Both the position numbers and the translations under genes were made by a program. A DNA stretch of 31,723 nucleotides from Firmicutes bacterium UBA3930 (GTDB taxonomy: Bacteria; Bacillota; Clostridia; Caldicoprobacterales; Caldicoprobacteraceae), in assembly GCA_002385885.1 (NCBI GenBank), contig DGEI01000009.1, positions 30,181-61,903 on the forward strand. The letters run 5' to 3'. Each line of letters opens with the position of its first letter. Within the stretch, counting starts at the first letter, position 1. Positions 20,608 through 28,804 of the stretch are shown piece after piece. The notes beneath the pieces are model-generated. The model ran no database searches. It saw nothing but the letters and a program-made list of their open reading frames with translations, and was not told where the DNA came from.

Positions 20608-22989
20608 TTGTTGATCCGGGTAAAGCGTCCGATTATATGGATTACCTTTGCCTATGTCATGGGAATTTTAGCAGGCATTGCAGTTAATAAAAAGTTAATG
20701 GCATTGTTATGGGGCACTGCCCTTTTAGTAGTTTTGGCTGCCTGGTTTATGGAATACAGAAGGGAAGCCAATTTTATTCTTATATTGGTAGCCATTGGCC
20801 TGTTAGGGGCTGCGGCTATACAAAGATACTTAAACATAAAAAATCCGTTGGATGATGTTGTAGGCAGAACAGTGACTGTAAAGGGTCAGATTGCAGACAG
20901 TCCCAGGTATATGGAGGAACGGGATGTTTATGTACTGGATGTTTTCTCCGTGACTGCACAGAACACACATATGGACATTGACGCAAAGGTCCAGGTCACG
21001 GTTTACCCGGGTTCTCGGAAAAGCCAAAGGTTACGCTTTAATTTCGGCGATATTGTAGAAGTAAGAGGGTTGCTGCAGCGTCCAAAAGGGCAGCGCAATC
21101 CCCGATGTTTTGATTACAGGGCCTATCTGCAGAGGCGCGGTATTTTCAATACAATGGCTGTTTATGATTACAGTATAAAAAGAATAGGGATCGGCAGGAT
21201 AGCGTTCCCACGATCCTGGCTTTATAAATTAAGAACCCGTGCCGAGAACATATTGGATACTAACATTGGTGGCCAGGAAGGGGAACTGTTAAAAACCATG
21301 CTGTTGGGGCAGAAATGGCTGCTACCCGTACAAATCCAGCAGGATTTCCAGAAAACCGGCCTGGCTCATGTGCTGGCTATATCAGGCCTGCATATTGGGT
21401 TTATAGCAGTGGTGCTGAACAGAATGGTTCAGCTCCTGCGCCTTTCGAAAAAACAGTCTTTTGTCTTTATAACGGGTGTTCTTGGCCTGTATTGCGTGCT
21501 GGTAGGCTCTGCTCCGTCGGTTATCCGTGCTGCTGTAATGGCTGTGATGGTATTGGGGAGCAGGGTAGTGGGCTGGCAATCCAATATGCTCAATAATGTT
21601 TTCGCAGCTGCGTTTCTTATACTATTGTGTTGTCCCGCGGATTTGTTTGAGGTGGGTTTTCAGCTGTCATTTGCAGCCGTCATAGGAATAGTTTTCTTTA
21701 GCAGGTACTTTGAAAACTTATTTGGCTTTTTCCCAAAGAGTATAGCATCAGGATTATCCGTTACCATATCGGCCCAGCTGGGAGTATGGCCCCTGATTGC
21801 CTATTATTTTAATACTTTTTCAATTATTGCCGTACTTGCCAACCTGTTTCTTGTTCCCTTATCGGGGCTTATAGTCATGCTGGGATTTGGAATGATATCC
21901 GGGTCCATGATTATACCGTTTTTGGGCAGACTGCTGGCGCCCTTGATAAAACTGTTGTGTGCTCTGCTTATAAATTGGAACGAAATTTTTGCAGCCCTGC
22001 CATGGACATTTATACGCGTAGTTTCTCCATCACTTATTTTTATGGTATGTTATTACATGGTTTTCTGGTTCCTGTCGCAGGACAGGCCTTTGAGAATGAG
22101 ATATCCTTTGCTGTGGTGCTGCGGTTTAGTTATAACAGCATTGGCATTAAGTATATTTATTCCCGTTGTTAATAACGATTTGTATATTGTTTTTCTGGAT
22201 GTTGGGCAGGGTGATTGTGTATATATCCGTACACCTGATGAAAAACATATTTTAATTGATGGAGGAGGAAAATATCCATCAAGTTATGATGGAACGTTCG
22301 ATGTTGGAGAAGATGTTGTCGTACCATTTTTGCTAAAAAACGGTGTTTGGCATTTGGACTTGGTGGTTATGTCCCATGCCCACGATGATCATATAGAAGG
22401 GCTGGTCTCAGTGCTTAATAACATCCGGGTAAGGGCGTTTATGGAATATCCGCCAGGTGAAGATAATGAAAACTATGCCAAACTAAAGGAGCTTGTAGCC
22501 AAAAACGGTATTCGGAATATACATGCTCATGAGGGGCTTTCATATAGAGTTGGTAAAGATGTATGGCTGGACGTCATATATCCGCCAAAGGAATCAACGG
22601 AGGTACAAACCCTGTTTAGCAGGGGGGATAACAACAGATCTTTGCTGTTGCTTTTGCGCTGCAAAGGTACCGGTGTTCTTTTTACCGGGGATATGGAAGC
22701 TGATGTGGAGAATTACCTGGTTCCTGAATGGAACGGGTATGTAGACGTATTAAAGGTGGCGCATCACGGCAGTAATACTTCATCGACCGATGAATGGCTT
22801 GATGTTTTGAGTCCTCAGCTTGCCGTAATCCAGGTTGGCAAAAATAGTTTTGGACATCCCCATCCTCATGTGCTGCAAAGACTTGAAAGGAGAGGCATCA
22901 GGATTTTCCGCAATGATCATCACGGTGCGGTTATAGCATCGTACAAAAACCGGCAATGGCATGTAAGACCGATGGTCAATGAATCATAA
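20608..22989 (+). CDS. comEC: ComEC/Rec2 DNA-uptake channel protein
   Basis: A 793-residue membrane protein of natural competence, thought to form the channel that passes single-stranded DNA into the cell. In order: two or three N-terminal membrane spans and a DUF4131/OB-like region (to about 200), the multi-span Competence domain with ISGLHIG at 258-264, and a C-terminal MBL domain with DVGQGDC, SHAHDDH (H590, H592, D594, H595), TGDME and HHGS (H719, H720). The C-terminal domain is proposed to degrade the non-transported strand. The frame is open from a TTG at 20554, but AAAGGAG at 20593-20599 favours TTG 20608. No comEA or type IV pilus gene is in view, so active competence is not shown. 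Confidence 0.93.
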   Translation: MLIRVKRPIIWITFAYVMGILAGIAVNKKLMALLWGTALLVVLAAWFMEYRREANFILILVAIGLLGAAAIQRYLNIKNPLDDVVGRTVTVKGQIADSPRYMEERDVYVLDVFSVTAQNTHMDIDAKVQVTVYPGSRKSQRLRFNFGDIVEVRGLLQRPKGQRNPRCFDYRAYLQRRGIFNTMAVYDYSIKRIGIGRIAFPRSWLYKLRTRAENILDTNIGGQEGELLKTMLLGQKWLLPVQIQQDFQKTGLAHVLAISGLHIGFIAVVLNRMVQLLRLSKKQSFVFITGVLGLYCVLVGSAPSVIRAAVMAVMVLGSRVVGWQSNMLNNVFAAAFLILLCCPADLFEVGFQLSFAAVIGIVFFSRYFENLFGFFPKSIASGLSVTISAQLGVWPLIAYYFNTFSIIAVLANLFLVPLSGLIVMLGFGMISGSMIIPFLGRLLAPLIKLLCALLINWNEIFAALPWTFIRVVSPSLIFMVCYYMVFWFLSQDRPLRMRYPLLWCCGLVITALALSIFIPVVNNDLYIVFLDVGQGDCVYIRTPDEKHILIDGGGKYPSSYDGTFDVGEDVVVPFLLKNGVWHLDLVVMSHAHDDHIEGLVSVLNNIRVRAFMEYPPGEDNENYAKLKELVAKNGIRNIHAHEGLSYRVGKDVWLDVIYPPKESTEVQTLFSRGDNNRSLLLLLRCKGTGVLFTGDMEADVENYLVPEWNGYVDVLKVAHHGSNTSSTDEWLDVLSPQLAVIQVGKNSFGHPHPHVLQRLERRGIRIFRNDHHGAVIASYKNRQWHVRPMVNES

Positions 22990-23021
22990 GCATATACGAC
23001 TGATGAAAGGAGCTTGCACTG

Positions 23022-23438
23022 ATGAAGAGTTACAGGAAAGAACTTTGGTTTCATATAAACAGAAGGAGGGACTTCGTTAATATTACCGGTACCTTACAGA
23101 ATTGTGTGGAAGAAAGCGGTATTAAAGAAGGGCTGCTTTTGTGTAATGCCATGCATATTACAGCCAGTGTGTTTATAAATGATGATGAACCCGGACTTCA
23201 CCAGGATTTTGAAGAATGGCTGGAAACGCTGGCTCCTGAGAAGCCATATTCGCGTTACCGGCATAACGGCTATGAAGATAATGCGGATGCTCACTTAAAG
23301 CGCACTATAATGGGAAGGGAAGTAGTGGTAGCAATTACCGGAGGCAGGTTGGATCTGGGTCCGTGGGAACAGATTTTCTATGGCGAGTTTGATGGAAAAA
23401 GAAAAAAGAGGGTGTTGGTGAAAATAATAGGGGAGTAA
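23022..23438 (+). CDS. YjbQ family protein (UPF0047)
   Basis: A 138-residue protein of the YjbQ/UPF0047 family, a compact trimer in solved structures. Some members show a secondary thiamine-phosphate synthase activity that can replace ThiE. Conserved residues H45 (NAMHITASVFINDDE), the HNGYEDNADAHLKR stretch (H81, D86, N87, D89, H91) and the C-terminal GGRLDLGPWEQIFYGEFDG are present. AAAGGAGC precedes ATG by about 9 bases. It starts 32 bases after comEC. With a full thiM-thiE-thiD operon in the same window, its real role is probably something else. Confidence 0.9.
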   Translation: MKSYRKELWFHINRRRDFVNITGTLQNCVEESGIKEGLLLCNAMHITASVFINDDEPGLHQDFEEWLETLAPEKPYSRYRHNGYEDNADAHLKRTIMGREVVVAITGGRLDLGPWEQIFYGEFDGKRKKRVLVKIIGE

Positions 23439-23523
23439 ATCACAATAACTATATATAGTCAGATTCCCGAAATTTATGGTAAGGTATTTGTTCTCAGACT
23501 ATAAAAACGGAGGGTGGCAGCTT

Positions 23524-24243
23524 GTGTCTGTATTAGCAAAAAAAGACAAGCGTATTGGATGTTTTATAATCAATGGAATGAATGACGGTTGCGGCAGCAA
23601 TGATCTTCTGTCGTCTTATATGGAAGAACAGGGCTGTATTACATACTGCTGCACTCCTGTAACATGCTGCAGCTCATGGGATGGCATGAATTCCAATATT
23701 TATTTTGAATGGTTGATTTTAGCTGAAAAAGAACTTGTCCGTTTTATGAATGATTGTTTTGCCATTGTGATTATAGGGTATTCTATAGGTGGATTGATAG
23801 GAATTCATTTGGCTGAGAAATACAATGTCGATGCATTGATAACAATAAATACTCCAATATATATTTCTGACTTCAGACGCCTTGTAGGCATGCTGCGATA
23901 TCAGCCAAGGGAAATAAATCCTTCGAACATAAACCGGAGGGTAATATCTGCTTTATATAATTTATTTAATTTTAACAGGTTGGTTAACCAGGCAAAAAGA
24001 AAACTATGTAAGCTGTACTGCCCTCTTTTGGTTATTCAAAGCAAAAAGGATAGGATTATTGACTGGTCCAGTGGTTATTATATATTAGAAAATGCCCGCA
24101 GCCGCGATAAAGAAATACAATTTTTTCCTAAGTCGGGGCACTTTATACTATGCGATTCTGAGAAACAGCTGGTTTTTATCCGTGTGCTGCAATTTGTTGA
24201 GAAGACCATGGAAAGTAAGTTATTGGTTGAGGGGCATATATAA
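23524..24243 (+). CDS. Alpha/beta hydrolase (esterase/lipase type)
   Basis: A 239-residue serine hydrolase. The nucleophile elbow GYSIGG has S87, and D176 (KKDRIIDW) and H206 (SGHFI) complete the triad in the order expected for small esterases such as Est30-type carboxylesterases. A lid-like insert runs from about 115 to 160. The frame is open from an ATG at 23476, but that has no ribosome site; GGAGGG at 23509-23514 is 9 bases before GTG 23524, so the GTG is preferred. Cysteines are unusually many near the N-terminus (CC pairs in GCITYCCTPVTCCSS). Substrate unknown; neighbours (yjbQ, pgi) give no hint. Confidence 0.8.
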   Translation: MSVLAKKDKRIGCFIINGMNDGCGSNDLLSSYMEEQGCITYCCTPVTCCSSWDGMNSNIYFEWLILAEKELVRFMNDCFAIVIIGYSIGGLIGIHLAEKYNVDALITINTPIYISDFRRLVGMLRYQPREINPSNINRRVISALYNLFNFNRLVNQAKRKLCKLYCPLLVIQSKKDRIIDWSSGYYILENARSRDKEIQFFPKSGHFILCDSEKQLVFIRVLQFVEKTMESKLLVEGHI

Positions 24244-24321
24244 TCTGTATGGTACCGGGACTGCAATCTCTTTGAATGTATATCGGCCAGTACTATCGGT
24301 AAAGGAAGGAGATTGAGGCAT

Positions 24322-25755
24322 ATGAGGAGATTCGAAGATAATAGCTGGAAAGAAAAAATGAGAATACGATTTGACTATAATAATATGATGTCCGATATGA
24401 TTGGTGATGAGTGGGGAATAAACAAGGATCAGATTACAGCCCTTATACCTAAGATAAGAGATGCCGTTGATAAGCTTAATCATAAACGAAAAGCCGGTAA
24501 AACCCAGTGGCGGGACCTGCCTTATATACAGAAAGACGTGGTTAAAGATATACTGGCTGCTGCTGACGAGGTTCGTCAAAAGTATGAAACCTTTGTACTG
24601 CTGGGAATTGGCGGCTCAGCTTTGGGCCCCATAGCCGTACATCAGGCGCTTAACCATCTTCACTACAACGAATTACCCAGGGAAAAGAGGGGCGGTCCCA
24701 GGTTTTATGTGGTGGACAATATTGATCCGGAAAGAATACAGGCTTTGTTCGATGTTGTTGATATAAAAAATACCGTATTTAATGTTGTAACAAAATCGGG
24801 TAATACTTCCGAAACCATGGCACAGTTTCTGATAGTGAGGAATATGCTCAAGGAAGCCATAGGAGAGAAATACAGAGAACGCATTATTGCTACCACTGAT
24901 GCCGAAAAGGGCAGTTTGATCAAAATTGCCAGGGAGGAAGGGTATAGGACCTTCTTTATTCCTGCCGGAGTTGGAGGCAGGTTTTCAGAGCTGTCTCCTG
25001 TAGGGCTTCTGCCGGCAGCTGTGGGTGGTATTGATATTGAAGAATTGCTTGCAGGAGCGGCTTATATGGATGAGTTGTGCAGTGAGGACGATGTATTTAA
25101 GAACCCCGCATATATGGCGGCCGTTCTTCAATATATTGCTATGCAGCAAGGCAAGAATATATCCGTGATGATGCCTTATGCTGATTCATTGAAATACATG
25201 GCTGACTGGTATGCTCAGCTATGGGCTGAAAGCCTGGGCAAAAAACTGGATCTTGACGGAAAAGAAGTATATGCAGGTCAAACTCCAGTTAAGGCTTTGG
25301 GAGCAACTGATCAGCATTCTCAAATTCAACTTTATACCGAAGGGCCTTTTGATAAAGTAATTACCTTCATTACGGTTGAAAAGTACCGAAGCAAGGTTTG
25401 CATTCCAAGAGCCTATGAGGATATGACAGGGGTTTCTTTTCTTGGCGGGCATACAATAAACCGGCTTATCCGGGCGGAACAAATGGCTACCGAGTATGCA
25501 TTGTACAAAGCAAAAAGAATGAACAGGACCATCATATTGCCTGAAGTCAATGCGTTTACTATAGGCCAGCTTCTGTATATGCTGGAGGTAGAAACAGCCT
25601 TTATTGCCGAACTGCTGAATATCAATGCTTTCGATCAACCCGGTGTGGAGGAAGGAAAGATAGCTGCCTATGCCCTTATGGGAAGGCCGGGCTACGAGAG
25701 AAAAAAGGCCGAGCTGGAGTCCGGGACTGAAAAGAAAATGGAGTATATTATATAG
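24322..25755 (+). CDS. pgi: Glucose-6-phosphate isomerase
   Basis: A 477-residue phosphoglucose isomerase interconverting glucose-6-phosphate and fructose-6-phosphate. The phosphate-binding SGNTSET is at 159-165, the PGI signature GGRFSELSPVGLLPA begins at 218, the catalytic Glu is 303 (WAESLGKKL) and the ring-opening His is 332 (TDQHSQ). Start choice: TTG 24313 lies too close to the AAGGAAGGAG site (24302-24311), while ATG 24322 is 10 bases away. ATG 24358 gives a shorter N-terminus nearer to that of relatives and cannot be excluded. It is part of the plus-strand run and about 80 bases after the alpha/beta hydrolase. Confidence 0.95.
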   Translation: MRRFEDNSWKEKMRIRFDYNNMMSDMIGDEWGINKDQITALIPKIRDAVDKLNHKRKAGKTQWRDLPYIQKDVVKDILAAADEVRQKYETFVLLGIGGSALGPIAVHQALNHLHYNELPREKRGGPRFYVVDNIDPERIQALFDVVDIKNTVFNVVTKSGNTSETMAQFLIVRNMLKEAIGEKYRERIIATTDAEKGSLIKIAREEGYRTFFIPAGVGGRFSELSPVGLLPAAVGGIDIEELLAGAAYMDELCSEDDVFKNPAYMAAVLQYIAMQQGKNISVMMPYADSLKYMADWYAQLWAESLGKKLDLDGKEVYAGQTPVKALGATDQHSQIQLYTEGPFDKVITFITVEKYRSKVCIPRAYEDMTGVSFLGGHTINRLIRAEQMATEYALYKAKRMNRTIILPEVNAFTIGQLLYMLEVETAFIAELLNINAFDQPGVEEGKIAAYALMGRPGYERKKAELESGTEKKMEYII

Positions 25756-25808
25756 GATTTAGATCTATAAGACATGCATCAATGAAACAAAAGGAGCTGA
25801 AATAGAAA

Positions 25809-26666
25809 TTGAAGGCAACTATTGACTGCGTACACTGTTATCTGAAACAGGCAGTGTCTTGCATGAAAATGGCAGGAATAGATGAAGACACCCAGCATGA
25901 AATAATTTACAAGCTCATGGATTATATAAAAGATTATGATCGGGCCGATACACCTGCCGGGAATTCCACCCTTGCTGTATTGAAGACTTATGAACTCATT
26001 AACAATGATGATCCGTATAAAGAGGTAAAAAAACAGTCCAATGATCTTGCTCTGCAGTTATATCCCCGTCTGAAGGATATAATCGATGAAAATGGGGATC
26101 GGCTTTACAAAGCGCTTAAAATATCGGTTGCCGGTAATGTTATCGATTTAGGCATCAGAAGAAGCTTTAATATTGAGGAAGAGTTAAAATACAGCATGGA
26201 AACCGGTTTTGCAAAGGATCATTACCAGGCTTTTGCCAAAAAACTGGAGCAGGTTGATGAAGTCCTGTTTTTGGGAGACAATTCAGGAGAGATCGTATTT
26301 GATAAAATACTGGTGGAGGAATTGGTCCGGCTTGGGAAAAGGGTAACCTACGTGGTAAAAGAAGGTCCCGTGCTCAATGATTCTACAATGGAGGATGCCC
26401 TGTATGTAGGCATGGATAAGGTGGCCAGGGTTATGACCACCGGCTCCAGGTTTTTGGGAGTGTCCTTTAAACATATTTCCCGGAAATTTGCTGATGTGCT
26501 GAATAATGCGCCGCTGGTTATAGCGAAAGGACAGGCAAATTTTGAATCTCTCGAACAGGAAAAAATGGCCCGGGACAGAATATTTTTTCTTTTAAAGATT
26601 AAATGCGATGAGGTATCAAAAACAGCAGGCGTACAGATGGGCGATTTGGCTTTTTTTACAGTATAA
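25809..26666 (+). CDS. DUF89/ARMT1-like damage-control phosphatase
   Basis: A 285-residue protein of the DUF89 family, metal-dependent phosphatases thought to remove damaged or surplus sugar phosphates and related metabolites. The N-terminal DCVHCYLKQA with C7 and C10 marks the microbial subfamily with a CxxC pair. The catalytic core is FLGDNSGEIVFDK with D157, N158 and E161; AGNVIDLG (108-115) and VKEGPVLND follow the family pattern. The start is TTG 25809; AAGGAG (25791-25796) is 12 bases upstream, a long spacing, but the encoded MKATIDC is the normal family beginning. It sits between pgi and a B12-enzyme activation protein. The physiological substrate is unknown. Confidence 0.88.
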   Translation: MKATIDCVHCYLKQAVSCMKMAGIDEDTQHEIIYKLMDYIKDYDRADTPAGNSTLAVLKTYELINNDDPYKEVKKQSNDLALQLYPRLKDIIDENGDRLYKALKISVAGNVIDLGIRRSFNIEEELKYSMETGFAKDHYQAFAKKLEQVDEVLFLGDNSGEIVFDKILVEELVRLGKRVTYVVKEGPVLNDSTMEDALYVGMDKVARVMTTGSRFLGVSFKHISRKFADVLNNAPLVIAKGQANFESLEQEKMARDRIFFLLKIKCDEVSKTAGVQMGDLAFFTV

Positions 26667-26707
26667 TCAAAATATGAAAGCAATTTATGTAAATGAGGGG
26701 CAGCCGG

Positions 26708-27388
26708 ATGAGTGTATTTGTACTGGATAACATTAGCTGGAAAACAGATGTTGATAAACTGATGGAAAAATACTGTATTCCCCGGGGAAGTGACGATGCT
26801 GAAAGGCTGGGAGTTTTAGCCCGGGAGGCTGAAAAAGCAGGGAAACCCAAAGCTTTGTTTAAGGTCTCATATATTGAAGACAGAGGCCATGATTTTGTTG
26901 TTATTGACGGTATAAAATTTACAAGCCGGGTTTTGCGAATTAATCTTGAGGAGACATACAGGGTTTTTCCTTATATCGTTACATGCGGCACCGAAATTGA
27001 TCAGTGGTCAAAATCAATTAGTGGGTTTATGGAGAGCTACTGGGTTGACGGAATAAAGGAGATGGCGCTTAGGGAGGCAACCAGGGCGCTTTACAGTAAG
27101 ATTGAGCACGATTATCGACCGGGTTCAATGTCCGGAATGAATCCGGGTTCGATTGAGGATTGGCCGATTGACCAGCAGAAGCAGTTATTCAGGCTTTTGG
27201 GTAATCCCAAACAGGATATTGGAGTGGAACTGACCGACAGCTGTTTAATGATTCCGATAAAGTCGTCTTCAGGCATACTTTTTTCCGACAGCAAAGGCTT
27301 TGAGAACTGCCGGATGTGTTCAAGGGAGAACTGCCCGGGCAGAAGAGCGCCCTATGATCCTCAGTTTGTGGACTCATACAGCGAATAA
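26708..27388 (+). CDS. B12-dependent methionine synthase activation-domain protein
   Basis: A 226-residue stand-alone protein resembling the C-terminal activation domain of cobalamin-dependent methionine synthase, which binds SAM for reductive remethylation of inactive cob(II)alamin. The conserved block SGMNPGSIEDWPIDQQ around 142-157 is followed by LFRLLG, VELTDSCLMIPIKSSSGI and a cysteine cluster C201, C204 and C209 that could hold metal or an iron-sulfur centre. ATG 26708 is chosen over 26693 because GAGGGG at 26695-26700 fits it. No metH or corrinoid protein lies in view, so the partner must be elsewhere. It closes the plus-strand run, with a terminator at 27407. Confidence 0.85.
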   Translation: MSVFVLDNISWKTDVDKLMEKYCIPRGSDDAERLGVLAREAEKAGKPKALFKVSYIEDRGHDFVVIDGIKFTSRVLRINLEETYRVFPYIVTCGTEIDQWSKSISGFMESYWVDGIKEMALREATRALYSKIEHDYRPGSMSGMNPGSIEDWPIDQQKQLFRLLGNPKQDIGVELTDSCLMIPIKSSSGILFSDSKGFENCRMCSRENCPGRRAPYDPQFVDSYSE

Positions 27389-27406
27389 TGTGCTTGGATG
27401 AAAGGT

Positions 27407-27438
27407 AAAAAGGACTGTCGTTTCTGACAGTCCTTTTT
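27407..27438. terminator. Bidirectional terminator between convergent genes
   Basis: A perfect 13-bp stem (27407-27419 with 27426-27438), a six-base loop, five A at the start and five T at the end. It can stop both the plus-strand run and the minus-strand aldo/keto reductase, whose stop is at 27479. Confidence 0.92.
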
Positions 27439-27478
27439 ATATCCAGCGCCTGTAATAAGCCGGTATGCTTACAGCTTA

Positions 27479-28627
27479 TCAAGTCAATGCTTCATGTGCC
27501 TCTTTGAGCTTTTCAATTATTTCGATGTTCTGGGGGCATACGCTTTCACATTGACCGCATTCTACGCAATTAGAAGCATCCTTGCCCTCATCAGTGAGCA
27601 TTTTGTACTGCTGTGCCTGTCCGGCAAAATCATCGAACATGACAGCATTATTATATATGCTGAATATTCTGGGAATATCCACCCCTGACGGACAGGGCAT
27701 GCAGTAATTACATGCTGTGCAGCCCACTCTGGTTTTGCTTTCATATAAAGCTTTTACCTTGTCAACAATATTTAGCTCTTCTTCAGTCATTGAATTTGGT
27801 GCTGCCTTGCTGAAGATTTCTATATTCTCCTTAAGCTGTTCCATTGTACTGACACCGCTCAGAATAACGGTCACTTCCGGGAAATTATACAACCATCTGA
27901 AAGCCCATTCCACCGGAGAGCGTTTAACATGGTAGCTGTCCCACAGATTACGAATATCTCCAGGTATATTACGGGCGAGCCTTCCGCCTTTTAATGGTTC
28001 CATAATAACTACGGGTATTCCCTTGGAACCGGCATACCGCAAACCCTCTACGCCGGCTTGATAGTCTTCATCTATAAAGTTAAGCTGGATCTGACACATT
28101 TTCCAATCATAGTCATCGATGATTGATTTGAATGCCGACAGATCATCATGGAATGAGAACCCGGGATATTTTATTTTTCCGGATGCAACAGCCTTTTCGA
28201 GAAAGCTTATAACATTTAGGTTTTTGATTTTTTCCCATCTGCTTTTATTCAACGCATGAAGCAGGTAAAAATCAATATAGTCAACCTGAAGCTTAGCTAA
28301 CTGCTCGTCCAGAAGCCTTTCAAAATCATCATAGGAGTTAGCATACCAAACCGGCAGCTTAGTGGCCAGTTTAACTTTTTCCCGGTATCCGTTTTTCAAT
28401 GCTTTACCAGTCACAATCTCACTATTGCCGCCATGGTAACCGTAGGCAGTGTCTATGTAATTAACTCCGTTGTCAATGGCATAATGAATCATTTTAATGG
28501 CTTCAGCCTCATCAATTTTTGATGAATCGGTCGAGCCATCAGGCAAAACCTGTAACGGAAGACGCATACATCCCATTCCGAATGTTGAAACCTTGAACCC
28601 TAAATTTCCAAAATCTCGATAATACAA
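27479..28627 (-). CDS. Aldo/keto reductase with C-terminal 4Fe-4S domain
   Basis: A 382-residue oxidoreductase. The N-terminal AKR barrel has the catalytic tetrad D59, Y64, K90 and H124 (DTAYGYHGGNSE, LATKLP, YLLHAL). The C-terminal 80 residues carry eight cysteines in two ferredoxin-like sets, C303-C306-C309-C312 and C354-C357-C360-C364, for two 4Fe-4S clusters. Such fusions are common in anaerobes; the clusters may feed electrons to or from the barrel, but the substrate is unknown. The start is TTG 28627 with GGGAGGG (28640-28634) 6 bases upstream and an extended -10 at 28670-28665. It is divergent from the AddB-like gene. Confidence 0.92.
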   Translation of the reverse strand: MYYRDFGNLGFKVSTFGMGCMRLPLQVLPDGSTDSSKIDEAEAIKMIHYAIDNGVNYIDTAYGYHGGNSEIVTGKALKNGYREKVKLATKLPVWYANSYDDFERLLDEQLAKLQVDYIDFYLLHALNKSRWEKIKNLNVISFLEKAVASGKIKYPGFSFHDDLSAFKSIIDDYDWKMCQIQLNFIDEDYQAGVEGLRYAGSKGIPVVIMEPLKGGRLARNIPGDIRNLWDSYHVKRSPVEWAFRWLYNFPEVTVILSGVSTMEQLKENIEIFSKAAPNSMTEEELNIVDKVKALYESKTRVGCTACNYCMPCPSGVDIPRIFSIYNNAVMFDDFAGQAQQYKMLTDEGKDASNCVECGQCESVCPQNIEIIEKLKEAHEALT

Positions 28628-28664
28628 CTGGATCCCTCCCTGGTATAATGTTTGGTCTACGTAT

Positions 28665-28670
28665 ATTATA
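28665..28670 (-). promoter_or_regulatory. Extended -10 of the aldo/keto reductase promoter
   Basis: TGATATAAT on the minus strand (TATAAT at 28670-28665, TG at 28673-28672), about 25 bases before the ribosome site. The -35 region (TTTAAA at 17 bases) is weak. Confidence 0.55.
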
Positions 28671-28701
28671 TCAAATATAAAACAATATTTAAAGGGACTG
28701 A

Positions 28702-28732
28702 CCGGGAAAATGATTGCCGCTCATTTTCCCGG
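28702..28732. repeat. Perfect 12-bp inverted repeat in the divergent promoter region
   Basis: CCGGGAAAATGA (28702-28713) and TCATTTTCCCGG (28721-28732) are perfect arms around a seven-base centre. The centre is at 28717, the midpoint of the divergent gap 28628-28804. There is no T run on either side, so it is not a terminator. It may be an operator acting on both genes or a structured element. Confidence 0.6.
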
Positions 28733-28758
28733 CACATCTACACTTTGTGGCTGAAGTC

Positions 28759-28767
28759 TGATAAAAT
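28759..28767 (+). promoter_or_regulatory. Extended -10 of the AddB-like gene
   Basis: TGATAAAAT (TG at 28759-28760, TAAAAT at 28762-28767), 37 bases before the start codon. The matching -35 (TACACT) is weak. Confidence 0.4.
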
Positions 28768-28804
28768 ATTTAAGTGTAAGAGTGGAATGCGGGGTGGGAA
28801 CCGG

